Origin: Candidatus Acetothermia bacterium
Lineage (GTDB): Bacteria > Bipolaricaulota > Bipolaricaulia > Bipolaricaulales > Bipolaricaulaceae
Reading direction: 5' to 3'
DNA: 14,793 nt
Assembly (NCBI GenBank): GCA_003552425.1
Contig: PUMC01000120.1
Location: 1-14,793 of the forward strand
The position numbers and the translations under genes were made by a program. This document shows positions 6,958-14,258 of the stretch, in pieces (within the stretch, counting starts at the first letter, position 1; every line of letters begins with the position of its first letter). The notes under the pieces were generated by a model. That model had not been told where the DNA came from. It did no database searches and was given only the letters and a program-made list of their open reading frames with translations.

Positions 6958-8636
6958 AGCCCCTCGCTCTCCTCGCGAAGCTCTCGGCGGGAGACCTTCC
7001 CCACGTCGGTCTTGGGAAGCTCGCTCCGGAACTCGACGACCTTCGGTACCTTGTACGGGGCAAGCCTTCCCTTGAGGAAGTCACGGATCTCGGCCTCGGT
7101 CACCCTCCCGCGGGCTTCCGGACGAAGCACCACATAGGCTTTCGGGTATTCCCGTTCACGGGTGTCCTTGACGCCGATGACACCAGCGGCCTTCACCATC
7201 GGGTGCTGGCCGATCAGTTCCTCGATCTCGCGGAGGAAGATGGAGAAACCCTTGTACTTGATCAGGTCCTTTGTGCGGGCGCAGTAGATGAAGTATCCAT
7301 CGTCGTCAATGCGGACGAGATCGCCCGTGCGGAACCATGTCCGGCCCTCGATCTCCACGAACGAACGTTTGTTCTCTTCGTCACGCTCCCAATAGCCCGC
7401 GGTGATGTTGGGACCGGCCAGCACGAGTTCGCCCACCTCCCCCGGTACCAGGAGTTTGCCCCCTTCCACATCCGCCACCGCCGAATCGACGTTGGGAAGG
7501 GGCACGCCGAACGAACCGCGCTTGATCCGCTGCGTCGGTGACACATGGCTCACCCCGGAGGTCTCGGTCATCCCGAAACCTTCCATGACGGGCCGCCCCG
7601 TTCGCGCTTCCCAGGCTTCGGCGATTGTGTCGGGAAGGGCGTCGGCACCGCAGACGATGAGCTTCATGCGGGCCCAGTCGACAAGGGTGGTCTTGGAGTG
7701 GTCCTTCAGAACATCGTACAACGCTGGAACCCCGTAGAAGACGGTGACCTTCTCCCGCTCCGCCGACTGGAGAATCTGTCCCAGATCGAGCGAGGTGAAC
7801 AGGACGATCGTAGCCCCGATGCGGATTCCCATGAGCAGCGCTGCCACCTGTCCGTAGATGTGGTACAGAGGAAGCGAGGCGGCGATGGCCTCCTCGCCCT
7901 CCGAAAGCACCGGGAAGAAGGCACGGAGCTGCGCGGTGCACGCGACAAGGTTCGCGTGGGTGAGGCGCACCCCTTTGGGTTGCGCGGCTGTTCCCCCGGT
8001 ATAGGGAAGTGCGGCCAGGTCCTCCTCGGGGACGACGGTCACCTCGGGTGGGGGCCCGGAGGCGCTCTTGAGGAGCTTCTGGAAGTGGTGAACGCCAGGC
8101 CGATCGGGAATCGGTGTCTTCTTGGCGAACACGCCTTTCAGCGTTGGCAGGTACTCGTGGGCACCCGTAACGATGATCCCCTTCAGCTCGACGCCAGCGC
8201 GCTCAACGTTCTCAAACAGCACATCCTGGCAAACGATGTAGGTCGAACCGCTGTCCTGAAGCTGGAACGCGAGCTCCGAACTCGAGTAGGCCGGGCTCAC
8301 CGGAACCACCACTGCTCCCGCCCTGAGTGCGCCGAAGTACGCGATGACGAACTGCGGGCTGTTGAGGAGGTAGAGGCCCACCCGATCACCCTTGGACACA
8401 CCGATTTCCGCCAGCGCGGAGGCGAAGCTCAGCGCCTTCTTGTTGAGTTCATCGTAGGAAACGCTGGCTCCGTAGAACCGAAGGGCCGGTCGCTTGGGAT
8501 ACTTCGCCGCCGCTTCCTCCAAGAGCGCCCATAGTGGTGTGGAAGGAAACGCTACGTCCTCAGGCACTCCTGGATCATAATGCTCCATCCACGGACGTTT
8601 GCTGTATGGGAACACTTCGCTCATGACCTCGTTCAT
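6954..8636 (-). CDS. AMP-forming acyl-CoA ligase (FadD/aryl-CoA ligase type)
   Basis: An ANL-superfamily enzyme (560 residues) that activates a carboxylic acid with ATP to an acyl-AMP and then to the CoA thioester. The phosphate-binding loop is YTGGTAAQPKGV (from Y212); the family usually has YT(S/G)GTTG. GFGMTETS holds E358, WFRTGDL holds D439, and the catalytic lysine is K547 in PKTDVGKVSRREL. Acid specificity cannot be read from sequence. ATG 8636 follows GAAGG on the minus strand by seven bases and lies about 48 bases downstream of the expected transcription start. ATGs at 8654 and 8624 are alternatives; the open frame to 8711 extends past the promoter and cannot be the start. It leads the ligase-livG-livF operon, which suggests that its substrate is the imported acid or a breakdown product of it. 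Confidence 0.9.
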   Translation of the reverse strand: MNEVMSEVFPYSKRPWMEHYDPGVPEDVAFPSTPLWALLEEAAAKYPKRPALRFYGASVSYDELNKKALSFASALAEIGVSKGDRVGLYLLNSPQFVIAYFGALRAGAVVVPVSPAYSSSELAFQLQDSGSTYIVCQDVLFENVERAGVELKGIIVTGAHEYLPTLKGVFAKKTPIPDRPGVHHFQKLLKSASGPPPEVTVVPEEDLAALPYTGGTAAQPKGVRLTHANLVACTAQLRAFFPVLSEGEEAIAASLPLYHIYGQVAALLMGIRIGATIVLFTSLDLGQILQSAEREKVTVFYGVPALYDVLKDHSKTTLVDWARMKLIVCGADALPDTIAEAWEARTGRPVMEGFGMTETSGVSHVSPTQRIKRGSFGVPLPNVDSAVADVEGGKLLVPGEVGELVLAGPNITAGYWERDEENKRSFVEIEGRTWFRTGDLVRIDDDGYFIYCARTKDLIKYKGFSIFLREIEELIGQHPMVKAAGVIGVKDTREREYPKAYVVLRPEARGRVTEAEIRDFLKGRLAPYKVPKVVEFRSELPKTDVGKVSRRELREESEGL

Positions 8637-8690
8637 GGCACCGCCTTCACGCATGCAACCCTCATGTGGGTGACAAACATAACCATAGGC

Positions 8691-8718
8691 ATTATAGGCA
8701 CTGCGCCACAACGATCAA
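8691..8718 (-). promoter_or_regulatory. Promoter of the ligase-livG-livF operon
   Basis: Read on the minus strand, TTGATC (8713-8718) and a perfect TATAAT (8691-8696) are 16 bp apart. Transcription should start near 8684. It lies between the triple palindrome and the ligase start and is the best-formed promoter in the window. Confidence 0.72.
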
Positions 8719-8729
8719 GAAGCCGAAAA

Positions 8730-8806
8730 GCGGGCGGGGACAAAGCCCCGCGTATGGCGGGCGGGGACAAAGCCCCGCGTGTGGCGGGCGGGGACAAAGC
8801 CCCGCC
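8730..8806. repeat. Three tandem 27-bp palindromic repeats
   Basis: Copies start at 8730, 8757 and 8784. The first two differ at one base (CGTATG versus CGTGTG at the end of the unit) and the third diverges after GCCCCGC. Each unit contains GCGGGG-acaaag-CCCCGC, a hairpin on either strand; the third can extend to a 7-bp stem. The array begins two bases past the minus-strand stop codon of the phosphate transporter and ends 11 bases before the -35 box of the ligase promoter. It could act as a tandem terminator or mRNA end protector for the transporter gene. It resembles the dispersed palindromes that sit between genes in many bacteria. There are no spacers, so it is not a CRISPR array. Confidence 0.9.
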
Positions 8807-8808
8807 CT

Positions 8809-10416
8809 CTACGGGACGTGGAGCACGTCGCCGGCGATGTTGACCGCGTGATCGCCGATTCGCTCGAGGTTGTGAAGGATCTCCACAAACAGGATGCCCA
8901 CCGCAGCATCGCACACACCCTGCTCCAGGCGTGCGACATGCCGCCCTCGGAACAACGCTTCCAGGTGGTCGACCTCGGCTTCCAGATTCAGCGCCTGTTG
9001 GGCACGATCCCTGTCCTCGTCCCGCAGGGCGTCCAGTGTGTGCACGTAGAGCAGTCGGGCCGCGCGGAACAGGGCGGCCAGATCTTCGCGTGCCTCTCCG
9101 GAGAACGCTTTTCCCTTCCGCTGGACCATGCGCCCCCGTTGGGCGATGTTCACCGCTTGGTCACCCACGCGTTCGATGTCGCCCGTGGCGTGTTGGAGGA
9201 TGTGCAGCCGTCGACCCTCGGACGCCGATAGCTGTTCCCCCGGGATGCGCGTGAGATACGCTTCGACCGTCTTCTTGAGGTCGTCCACACAAGCTTCGAT
9301 CTCCAGAACCTCCTCAAACGCTTCAGGTGCGTCGCTGAGCAACCCGCTCTGGCACGCGTCGATCATCGTGAGCGTCAGGTCACCCATCCGCAGGATCTCG
9401 CGTCGCGATTGGTGCAGGGCAACCGTGGGGGCCGACAAGAAGGCATCGGAGAGGTATTCGGGGGTTGCGGTCCCCGCGGGTGGCCTGCCGCGGACGAAGC
9501 GTCCCACGAGCGCGGTCAGCGTACCCACCATGGGCATCCAAATCAGCGTGTTGGCCACGTTGAAGAACGTATGGGCGTTGGCGATCTGCCGTTCGAGCGA
9601 GCTCGCGGTCGTGGCAACGAACCCAGCGTACCAGGATACGAGCGGTACGAGCACGGCCACGCCAACGAGGTTCACGAGGAGCTGGGCCCGCGCCAGGCGG
9701 CGTGCGGGGAGCGCTGCACCGATCGATGCTAGCTGTGCGGTGATCGTGGTTCCGATGTTCGCTCCCAGGACCAGGGCCACGGCCGTGGGCAGCGTGATGA
9801 TGCCCGCTGCACCCATGGCGATCACCAGGGCGGTCATCCCTGATGAACTCTGAATCATCGCCGTCACGCCTGCGCCCACGAGCACCCCCAGGGGGGCGTT
9901 CTTCCCCAGCGAGGCCAGAAGTTCCAACACCGCATCCCTTTGCGCGAGCGCTGCCAGTCCCCCGGACATCACGTCCATCCCCAGAAACAGGAGTCCCAGG
10001 CCCAACACCGCTCGGCCCGCGTCCCCGGCGCGTCGGCCGCGGAACAACTCCGACACGAGGAACCCCAGCGCGATGAGGGGGAGGTAGTACGCTCCCACAC
10101 GGAAGGCGATGAGCTGGGCCGTCACCGACGTGCCGATCTCCGCCCCCAACATAACCCCCACTGCCTGACGGAGGTTGAGCGCCCCGGCGTTGATCAGGCC
10201 GATCAGCAGGACCATCGCCATGCTGCTTGACTGGAGAACGCCGGACGTGACGGTTCCCACCAGCACACCTCGGTAGGCATGGCGGGTGAGGCGATCGAGG
10301 AGCAAGCGCATGCGCTCCCCGACGGCGCGCTTGAGGGCGCCGCTGAGCACGCGCAGCCCGTAGAGAAAGAGGGCGAGGCCCCCGGCCGCGCTGATCACCA
10401 CGGTTGTCGTGTCCAT
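8809..10416 (-). CDS. Na+/phosphate cotransporter family protein with PhoU-like C-terminal domain
   Basis: An inner-membrane protein of 535 residues in the Na/Pi-cotransporter II family (bacterial NptA/YjbB type). The two inverted repeats carry QSSS at 62-65 (SGVLQSSSMAM) and 189-192 (AMIQSSSGMTALVIAMG), the ion- and phosphate-binding signature, with GAEIGTSVTAQ and GANIGTTITAQ after each. From about residue 345 to the end the protein is soluble and helical and resembles PhoU, with DIERVGDQAVNIA and NLERIGDHAVNIA as paired metal-binding motifs. ATG 10416 was chosen because the first membrane helix follows at once; the frame remains open to 10518 but the extra part is low in hydrophobicity and lacks family character. 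Whether it imports or exports phosphate is not evident; YjbB is reported as an exporter. It is transcribed divergently from the cyclase gene. Confidence 0.9.
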   Translation of the reverse strand: MDTTTVVISAAGGLALFLYGLRVLSGALKRAVGERMRLLLDRLTRHAYRGVLVGTVTSGVLQSSSMAMVLLIGLINAGALNLRQAVGVMLGAEIGTSVTAQLIAFRVGAYYLPLIALGFLVSELFRGRRAGDAGRAVLGLGLLFLGMDVMSGGLAALAQRDAVLELLASLGKNAPLGVLVGAGVTAMIQSSSGMTALVIAMGAAGIITLPTAVALVLGANIGTTITAQLASIGAALPARRLARAQLLVNLVGVAVLVPLVSWYAGFVATTASSLERQIANAHTFFNVANTLIWMPMVGTLTALVGRFVRGRPPAGTATPEYLSDAFLSAPTVALHQSRREILRMGDLTLTMIDACQSGLLSDAPEAFEEVLEIEACVDDLKKTVEAYLTRIPGEQLSASEGRRLHILQHATGDIERVGDQAVNIAQRGRMVQRKGKAFSGEAREDLAALFRAARLLYVHTLDALRDEDRDRAQQALNLEAEVDHLEALFRGRHVARLEQGVCDAAVGILFVEILHNLERIGDHAVNIAGDVLHVP

Positions 10417-10437
10417 CGCACACACCGCCCCACAGAC

Positions 10438-10466
10438 ATTCTCGGCTCTGGGGACGCGCTGCACAA
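10438..10466 (-). promoter_or_regulatory. Possible promoter of the Na+/phosphate transporter gene
   Basis: On the minus strand, TTGTGC (10461-10466) and GAGAAT (10438-10443) are 17 bp apart, about 22 bp upstream of the chosen ATG. The match is moderate, and a short leader with a weak GGGGCGGTG ribosome-binding site would result. Another -10-like string on this strand lies in the palindrome at 10528-10542. Confidence 0.3.
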
Positions 10467-10527
10467 ACGGCGATGCCCCGTGATCGTCGCGGCGGAGCGT
10501 TGTGCCGTGGCGAGGCACCGGGCTGTA

Positions 10528-10542
10528 CCCGATATAATCGGG
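10528..10542. promoter_or_regulatory. TATAAT -10 box within a 15-bp palindrome (promoter/operator of the cyclase gene)
   Basis: CCCGAT-ATA-ATCGGG is a perfect inverted repeat that contains a consensus TATAAT at 10533-10538. No good -35 is found at 16-18 bp. The cyclase ATG follows at 10560, behind GAGGT (10546-10550). A -10 box inside a symmetric site suggests binding by a dimeric regulator. Confidence 0.5.
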
Positions 10543-10559
10543 CGCGAGGTCACGGCGGG

Positions 10560-12863
10560 ATGGAACGCACAGAACGCAAACTGGCGGCGGTTATGGTTAC
10601 CGACATCGTCGGGTACACCACGATGGCGCAGCGCGACGAGGCGCTTGCCCTGGAACTCCTTGAGGAGCACCGCAGCCTCTTGCGGACCCGCTTCGCCCGG
10701 CACGGGGGGCGGGAGATCAAGACCATGGGTGACGGGTTCCTGGTGGCGTTCACGAGCGCCCTTGCCGCCACGGAGTGCGCCATCGACATCCAGCAGTCGA
10801 TGCGCGCCCGCAATGCCGAGGCTCCCGAGGAGCGGCGGGTCCTCCTCCGCGTTGGGATTCACGTAGGGGACGTCGTCGACCAAGGGGGAGATCTCCTCGG
10901 CGACGGGATGAATGTCGCTTCGCGCATCGAGCCCCTGGCGCAGCCCGGTGGTGTGTGTGTCACGGCCCAGGTGTACGAACTCGTGCGCAACAGAATCCGC
11001 CTCCCGTTCACGAGCCTCGGCCGGCGCCAGCTCAAGCACATCGGGGTCCCGGTCGCACTGTACCGGTTGGTGTTCCCCTGGGAGGAAGTCCCCGCCACCC
11101 AGACCCCCGCGGAGCCGACACGGATCGCCGTGCTGCCGCTCGTGAACATCAGCCCCAGCGCCGAGGACGCCTACTTCTCCGACGGGATGACGGGGGAGCT
11201 CATCTACACCTTGTCCCGCCTTCCCGCCCTGCGGGTGATCGCCCAGACCTCGGCCATGAAGTACCGCGACAGCCGCAAGTCGGTGGCCGAGATCGCCAAG
11301 GAACTCAGCGTGGGCACTGTGATCGAGGGCAGCGTGCGCAAAGCAGGCAGCCGTGTCCGCATCACACTGCAGCTCGTCGACGCCGAGACCGAGGAATACC
11401 TGTGGTCGGAGGCCTATGACCGCAACCTGGAAGACGTGTTCGCGCTCCAGGAGGAGATCGCTCAGCAGGTGGCCCAGGTGCTTCAAGTAGAGCTTCTGGG
11501 CAAGGAGCGGTCCCGGGTGTGCGTCTCCCCCGCGGCGGACGTCGATGCCTACATGCTGTACCTGCAAGGCCGGCACTTCTGGAACCGCCGCTCCGAAGAA
11601 GGCGTACGCAGGGCCGCCGAGCTGTTCGACCAGGCCATCTGCCTCGACGATCGCTATGCGCCGGCGTACGCCGGGCTTGCCGATGCGCACGCCGTTCTCG
11701 TGAACTGGGGGTACGCGCCGAAACGGGACGCCCTCAAGGAAGCGCGCCAGGCAGCGGAGAAGGCCATTGCCCTCGACCCGAGCCTTGCCGAGGCCCACGC
11801 CTCGCTGGGTCTTGTCCTCCTCGAGGAGGCGGACGACCTCACCCGTGCCGAGGACGCCTTCCGGCGGGCGACAACCCTCAACCCGAGCTACGCGCCGGCG
11901 CACCACTGGTTGGCCAACGTTCTTCACACCACAGGGCGCACTGAGGAAGGCCTTCAGGAGATCCGCAAAGCGCTCCAGCTCGATCCGCTGTCACCGACGA
12001 TCGCCGTGGTCGCGGGGGAGTTCCTCTTCGAAGCAGGCCGCGCGGACGAGGCGATCTCCCAATGGCGTCGTGCGCTGGAGATCGCCCCCGACTTCGTGCG
12101 GGCCCAGTTCTCGCTGGCCCACGCCTACCAGGCTGCCGGAGACTGGGAGCGCGCCGACGAGGCGTTGACGCGCGCCCTTGCTGCGGACCCCGAGGCGGCA
12201 ACGGCCCACGCCGAGTACGGGGCGCACCTCCTTTGTCTGGGGCGTGTCGAGGAAGCGCGGGCCGCGCTTCGGCGCGCGGCTGAACGGGCGCACGCCCCCT
12301 TCTCCGGGCACCACCTGGGGCTGGCCCTGGTCTGCTCCGGAGCCGAGGACACGGCTCGGGAGATGCTTACCAGGGCAACGGAGCAGGACGATGACTGGCC
12401 GGGCCTGCGCCTTTCCCTGGCCGTGGCCGACGCCCTGGGGGGCGCACACGACCGGGCGGTCGAAAGCCTGCAAGCGCTCGCCAACCGCTACGCCGGATCG
12501 ATCCCCAGGCTCGCCGAGGGGGCGGACAGCATCCGCGGTCTCGTAGAAGCCATCGCGGGCAACGCCCAAGAAGCACGAGCGCTCGTTGCCCGGCAGGAGC
12601 AAGCCACCACGCGAAGCGACACAGCAAACACGGTCATCGGCCTGACGCGTCTGTGGCTCGGTGACCTCGATGCGGGGTTCGACAGCCTGTCGGAGGCGGT
12701 ACGGGAGCGGGAGTCCATGGTGCGCATGCTCAAGGTGCTTCCCCTTCCAGAGGGAGCACGCGCCGACAGCCGTTACACGAAACTCCTTCGCTCGCTCAAC
12801 CTGCCCCTCGAGGAGGCGGAAACCCGCACGCCGGCCTCGGCCCCCGAGGCGCGCGACGACTGA
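10560..12863 (+). CDS. Class III adenylate cyclase with TolB-like domain and TPR repeats
   Basis: A 767-residue signalling protein in three parts. Residues 5-165 are a class III nucleotide cyclase: D15 (VTDIVG) and D58 (KTMGDGF) would bind the metals, K54 and D115 are the expected adenine-recognising pair, and N118/R122 (NVASRIE) stabilise the transition state, so cAMP is the likely product. Residues about 187-315 match the TolB-like/FlgO-like module common in such proteins (RIAVLPLVNISPSAEDAYFS, GTVIEGSVRKAG). The rest, to about residue 600, is seven or eight TPR units of the form ALxLDPxxAxAHxxLGxxL. The catalytic residues look intact. ATG 10560 follows GAGGT by nine bases and a -10 box by about 22; the open frame to 10404 lies upstream of the promoter. 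No membrane segment is evident, so it is probably cytoplasmic. Confidence 0.9.
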   Translation: MERTERKLAAVMVTDIVGYTTMAQRDEALALELLEEHRSLLRTRFARHGGREIKTMGDGFLVAFTSALAATECAIDIQQSMRARNAEAPEERRVLLRVGIHVGDVVDQGGDLLGDGMNVASRIEPLAQPGGVCVTAQVYELVRNRIRLPFTSLGRRQLKHIGVPVALYRLVFPWEEVPATQTPAEPTRIAVLPLVNISPSAEDAYFSDGMTGELIYTLSRLPALRVIAQTSAMKYRDSRKSVAEIAKELSVGTVIEGSVRKAGSRVRITLQLVDAETEEYLWSEAYDRNLEDVFALQEEIAQQVAQVLQVELLGKERSRVCVSPAADVDAYMLYLQGRHFWNRRSEEGVRRAAELFDQAICLDDRYAPAYAGLADAHAVLVNWGYAPKRDALKEARQAAEKAIALDPSLAEAHASLGLVLLEEADDLTRAEDAFRRATTLNPSYAPAHHWLANVLHTTGRTEEGLQEIRKALQLDPLSPTIAVVAGEFLFEAGRADEAISQWRRALEIAPDFVRAQFSLAHAYQAAGDWERADEALTRALAADPEAATAHAEYGAHLLCLGRVEEARAALRRAAERAHAPFSGHHLGLALVCSGAEDTAREMLTRATEQDDDWPGLRLSLAVADALGGAHDRAVESLQALANRYAGSIPRLAEGADSIRGLVEAIAGNAQEARALVARQEQATTRSDTANTVIGLTRLWLGDLDAGFDSLSEAVRERESMVRMLKVLPLPEGARADSRYTKLLRSLNLPLEEAETRTPASAPEARDD

Positions 12864-12903
12864 CCGCGCCCGCGCGCATCGGGGTCTCACCCAGAGCCTG
12901 GGC

Positions 12904-13428
12904 TCACGCCACCTCGCGGTACCAGTTCTCCGGAAAGCCGTCCTCGAACGTCGGTCCGTATAGCACGTCGATCCCGTCAAGTTCGGTGACAAAGAGCTGG
13001 AACACGCCCTTGACGATCGACCCCTGAAGAAGGTGACCCCCGATCGTGGGGACGTTCCACGCCCCACCCGCCACAAAGTGGATCGCCGGGAACGGCTCCT
13101 CCACGCCGTCCCGCTCCCGGACGTGGATGATGCCTCCCAGGGACAGGATCATGCTCAGGTTGTGAATCTCCATCGGTGCTTCGTGGTGCCAGTTCTCCGG
13201 ATCGCGGGCGTCGGGCGCCCACACCAGGAACCGCAGGGGTTGGAATCCCCCCATGAACGCCGCATGGAGCTTGGCGAACCGTAACCGGCGGTCCACGGCA
13301 AACTGCTGGATGGCAAGCCACGCGTCGGCACCGGTGTTCATCCGCAGGATGAACGTCCGGCCGGTCCGGTGACGCACGCTGTGGTAGGCTCGCGGGTGGG
13401 GTGCATCGGACATCCATTCCTTGTTCAT
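12904..13428 (-). CDS. PPC/DUF296 domain protein
   Basis: A single-domain protein of 174 residues matching the PPC (DUF296) fold found in prokaryotes and in plant AT-hook proteins. Its biochemical role in bacteria is not established; homologues form trimers. Visible features are RTGRTFILRMNTGADAW at the first strand, FAVDRRLRFAKLHAAFMGGF, APMEIHNLSMILSLGGIIH, and IGGHLLQGSIVKG near the end. Many family members have an HxH motif before GGH as a putative metal site; here only H117 (PAIHF) and H132 (GGHL) are evident, since A115 stands at the first position. ATG 13428 has GGAGGAGG just upstream on the minus strand, which makes the start secure. It is monocistronic and converges with the cyclase gene, with 40 bp between the two stops. 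Confidence 0.82.
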   Translation of the reverse strand: MNKEWMSDAPHPRAYHSVRHRTGRTFILRMNTGADAWLAIQQFAVDRRLRFAKLHAAFMGGFQPLRFLVWAPDARDPENWHHEAPMEIHNLSMILSLGGIIHVRERDGVEEPFPAIHFVAGGAWNVPTIGGHLLQGSIVKGVFQLFVTELDGIDVLYGPTFEDGFPENWYREVA

Positions 13429-13685
13429 GTTGCCTCCTCCGGTCCCAACGCGGGGCGCGTCCCCGCCGGGGTGATCCTACGGTAGCAAAACCGTGCGGAA
13501 CCGGGCAAGGTCCGGCCCCATCAATGCCCTGCCTCTGCCACAACGGTGGCAAGGACCAGCGAACGCAGTCCCCTTGGGTGGTTCCGCGCAGGAAGAACGT
13601 GGCATCCTCCAGAATGTAATGCACATAACACGCATGGCGTCCTTTGTCAGATTATACTAACGCACTCTTTAGGGAGGGCGGTAAC
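13429..13685. other. Intergenic region with stem-loops between divergent genes
   Basis: No gene is seen. Inverted repeats are present: GCGGGG (13450-13455) with CCCCGC (13461-13466), and TGCCAC (13536-13541) with GTGGCA (13546-13551). GGCAAGG recurs at 13504 and 13548, followed by TCC and ACC. If transcription toward the PPC gene begins at the -10 box near 13651, its untranslated leader would be about 215 bases long and contain these stems. I could not match it to a known riboswitch. Confidence 0.45.
13651..13658. promoter_or_regulatory. Overlapping divergent -10 boxes
   Basis: ATTATACT reads as TATACT on the plus strand (13653-13658), 28 bp before the GTG start of the DUF11-like gene, and as a consensus TATAAT on the minus strand (13651-13656), toward the PPC gene. 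Neither has a convincing -35 at 16-18 bp. The plus-strand use is better placed for its gene. Confidence 0.4.
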
Positions 13686-14246
13686 GTGAGGAGAAACAGT
13701 GTTCTTTGGATCTTGTGCACCGTTGTTCTATGTGGAATCGGGTTTCCTGTGCTGGGTTCGGAGATCGAGGTAGGGCTGGAACCGTTCCTCGTCGTTCTCG
13801 ATTCGGAGAAGGACGAAGAGCACCTTGAGCCCACCGAACAAGCCCGACCGGGTGACGTCCTTGAATACCTTCTCTGGGCCAAAAACGCGAGCGAGGAAAC
13901 GGCGGAAGGGCTTATTCTTGTGGGGCCTGTCCCCGACCATACGAAGCTCCATGCACCGTGGTACGAGGCGATCCTCGCCTTTCTCGACACAGGCGAAGAC
14001 GCGCCCGTGCTCTACGTCCGCAAGGCCGAGGGGGAGGAACCGGAGCCACGCTACATGGGCGAGGACGCACTGCCCGAGTTCAGCATGGACGATGGCGAGA
14101 CCTTCGCGCTTCCCCCGGTGAAGGTGGAGGTCGATGGCGAAACACAACGCGCGACGGCGGACATGTTCAGTCATGTCCGGTGGATGATCGGACCGCTGCT
14201 ACCTGGCCAGCGAGCCGAAATCCGCTACCGCATACAAGTACCGTAA
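13686..14246 (+). CDS. Exported DUF11-like protein
   Basis: A 186-residue secreted protein. GTG 13686 follows GGGAGGGCGG by a few bases. Residues 1-24 form a signal peptide, with MRRN, a hydrophobic core and cleavage after VLG. Residues about 50-95 contain ARPGDVLEYLLWAKNASEET, the beta-strand pattern of DUF11/COG1361 repeats, which are immunoglobulin-like modules of bacterial surface proteins. The C-terminal SHVRWMIGPLLPGQRAEIRY fits the last strands of the same fold. The protein is very acidic in its middle. It has no sortase signal or transmembrane anchor. The next gene, of similar type, starts 12 bases after its stop, so the two are probably coexpressed. The function is likely structural or adhesive, by inference only. 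Confidence 0.75.
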   Translation: MRRNSVLWILCTVVLCGIGFPVLGSEIEVGLEPFLVVLDSEKDEEHLEPTEQARPGDVLEYLLWAKNASEETAEGLILVGPVPDHTKLHAPWYEAILAFLDTGEDAPVLYVRKAEGEEPEPRYMGEDALPEFSMDDGETFALPPVKVEVDGETQRATADMFSHVRWMIGPLLPGQRAEIRYRIQVP

Positions 14247-14258
14247 AGGGGAGGGACG

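Noticed and set aside
8730..8806. Short CRISPR array
   Set aside because: The 27-bp units are directly adjacent with no spacers and no cas genes are nearby.
10395..11927. Minus-strand open frame of 510 residues
   Set aside because: It is antisense to the well-supported cyclase gene and has no recognisable domain.
12890..12902. CCCAG-AGC-CTGGG as a terminator between the cyclase and PPC genes
   Set aside because: The stem is only five base pairs with a three-base loop and no T-run on either strand.
13644..13672. TTGTCA as a -35 box for the DUF11-like gene
   Set aside because: Seventeen bases downstream is CTTTAG, a poor -10, and the nearby TATACT is only three bases away from it.
13429..13685. 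tRNA or known riboswitch in the intergenic stretch
   Set aside because: The stems do not form a cloverleaf and no conserved riboswitch core was recognised.
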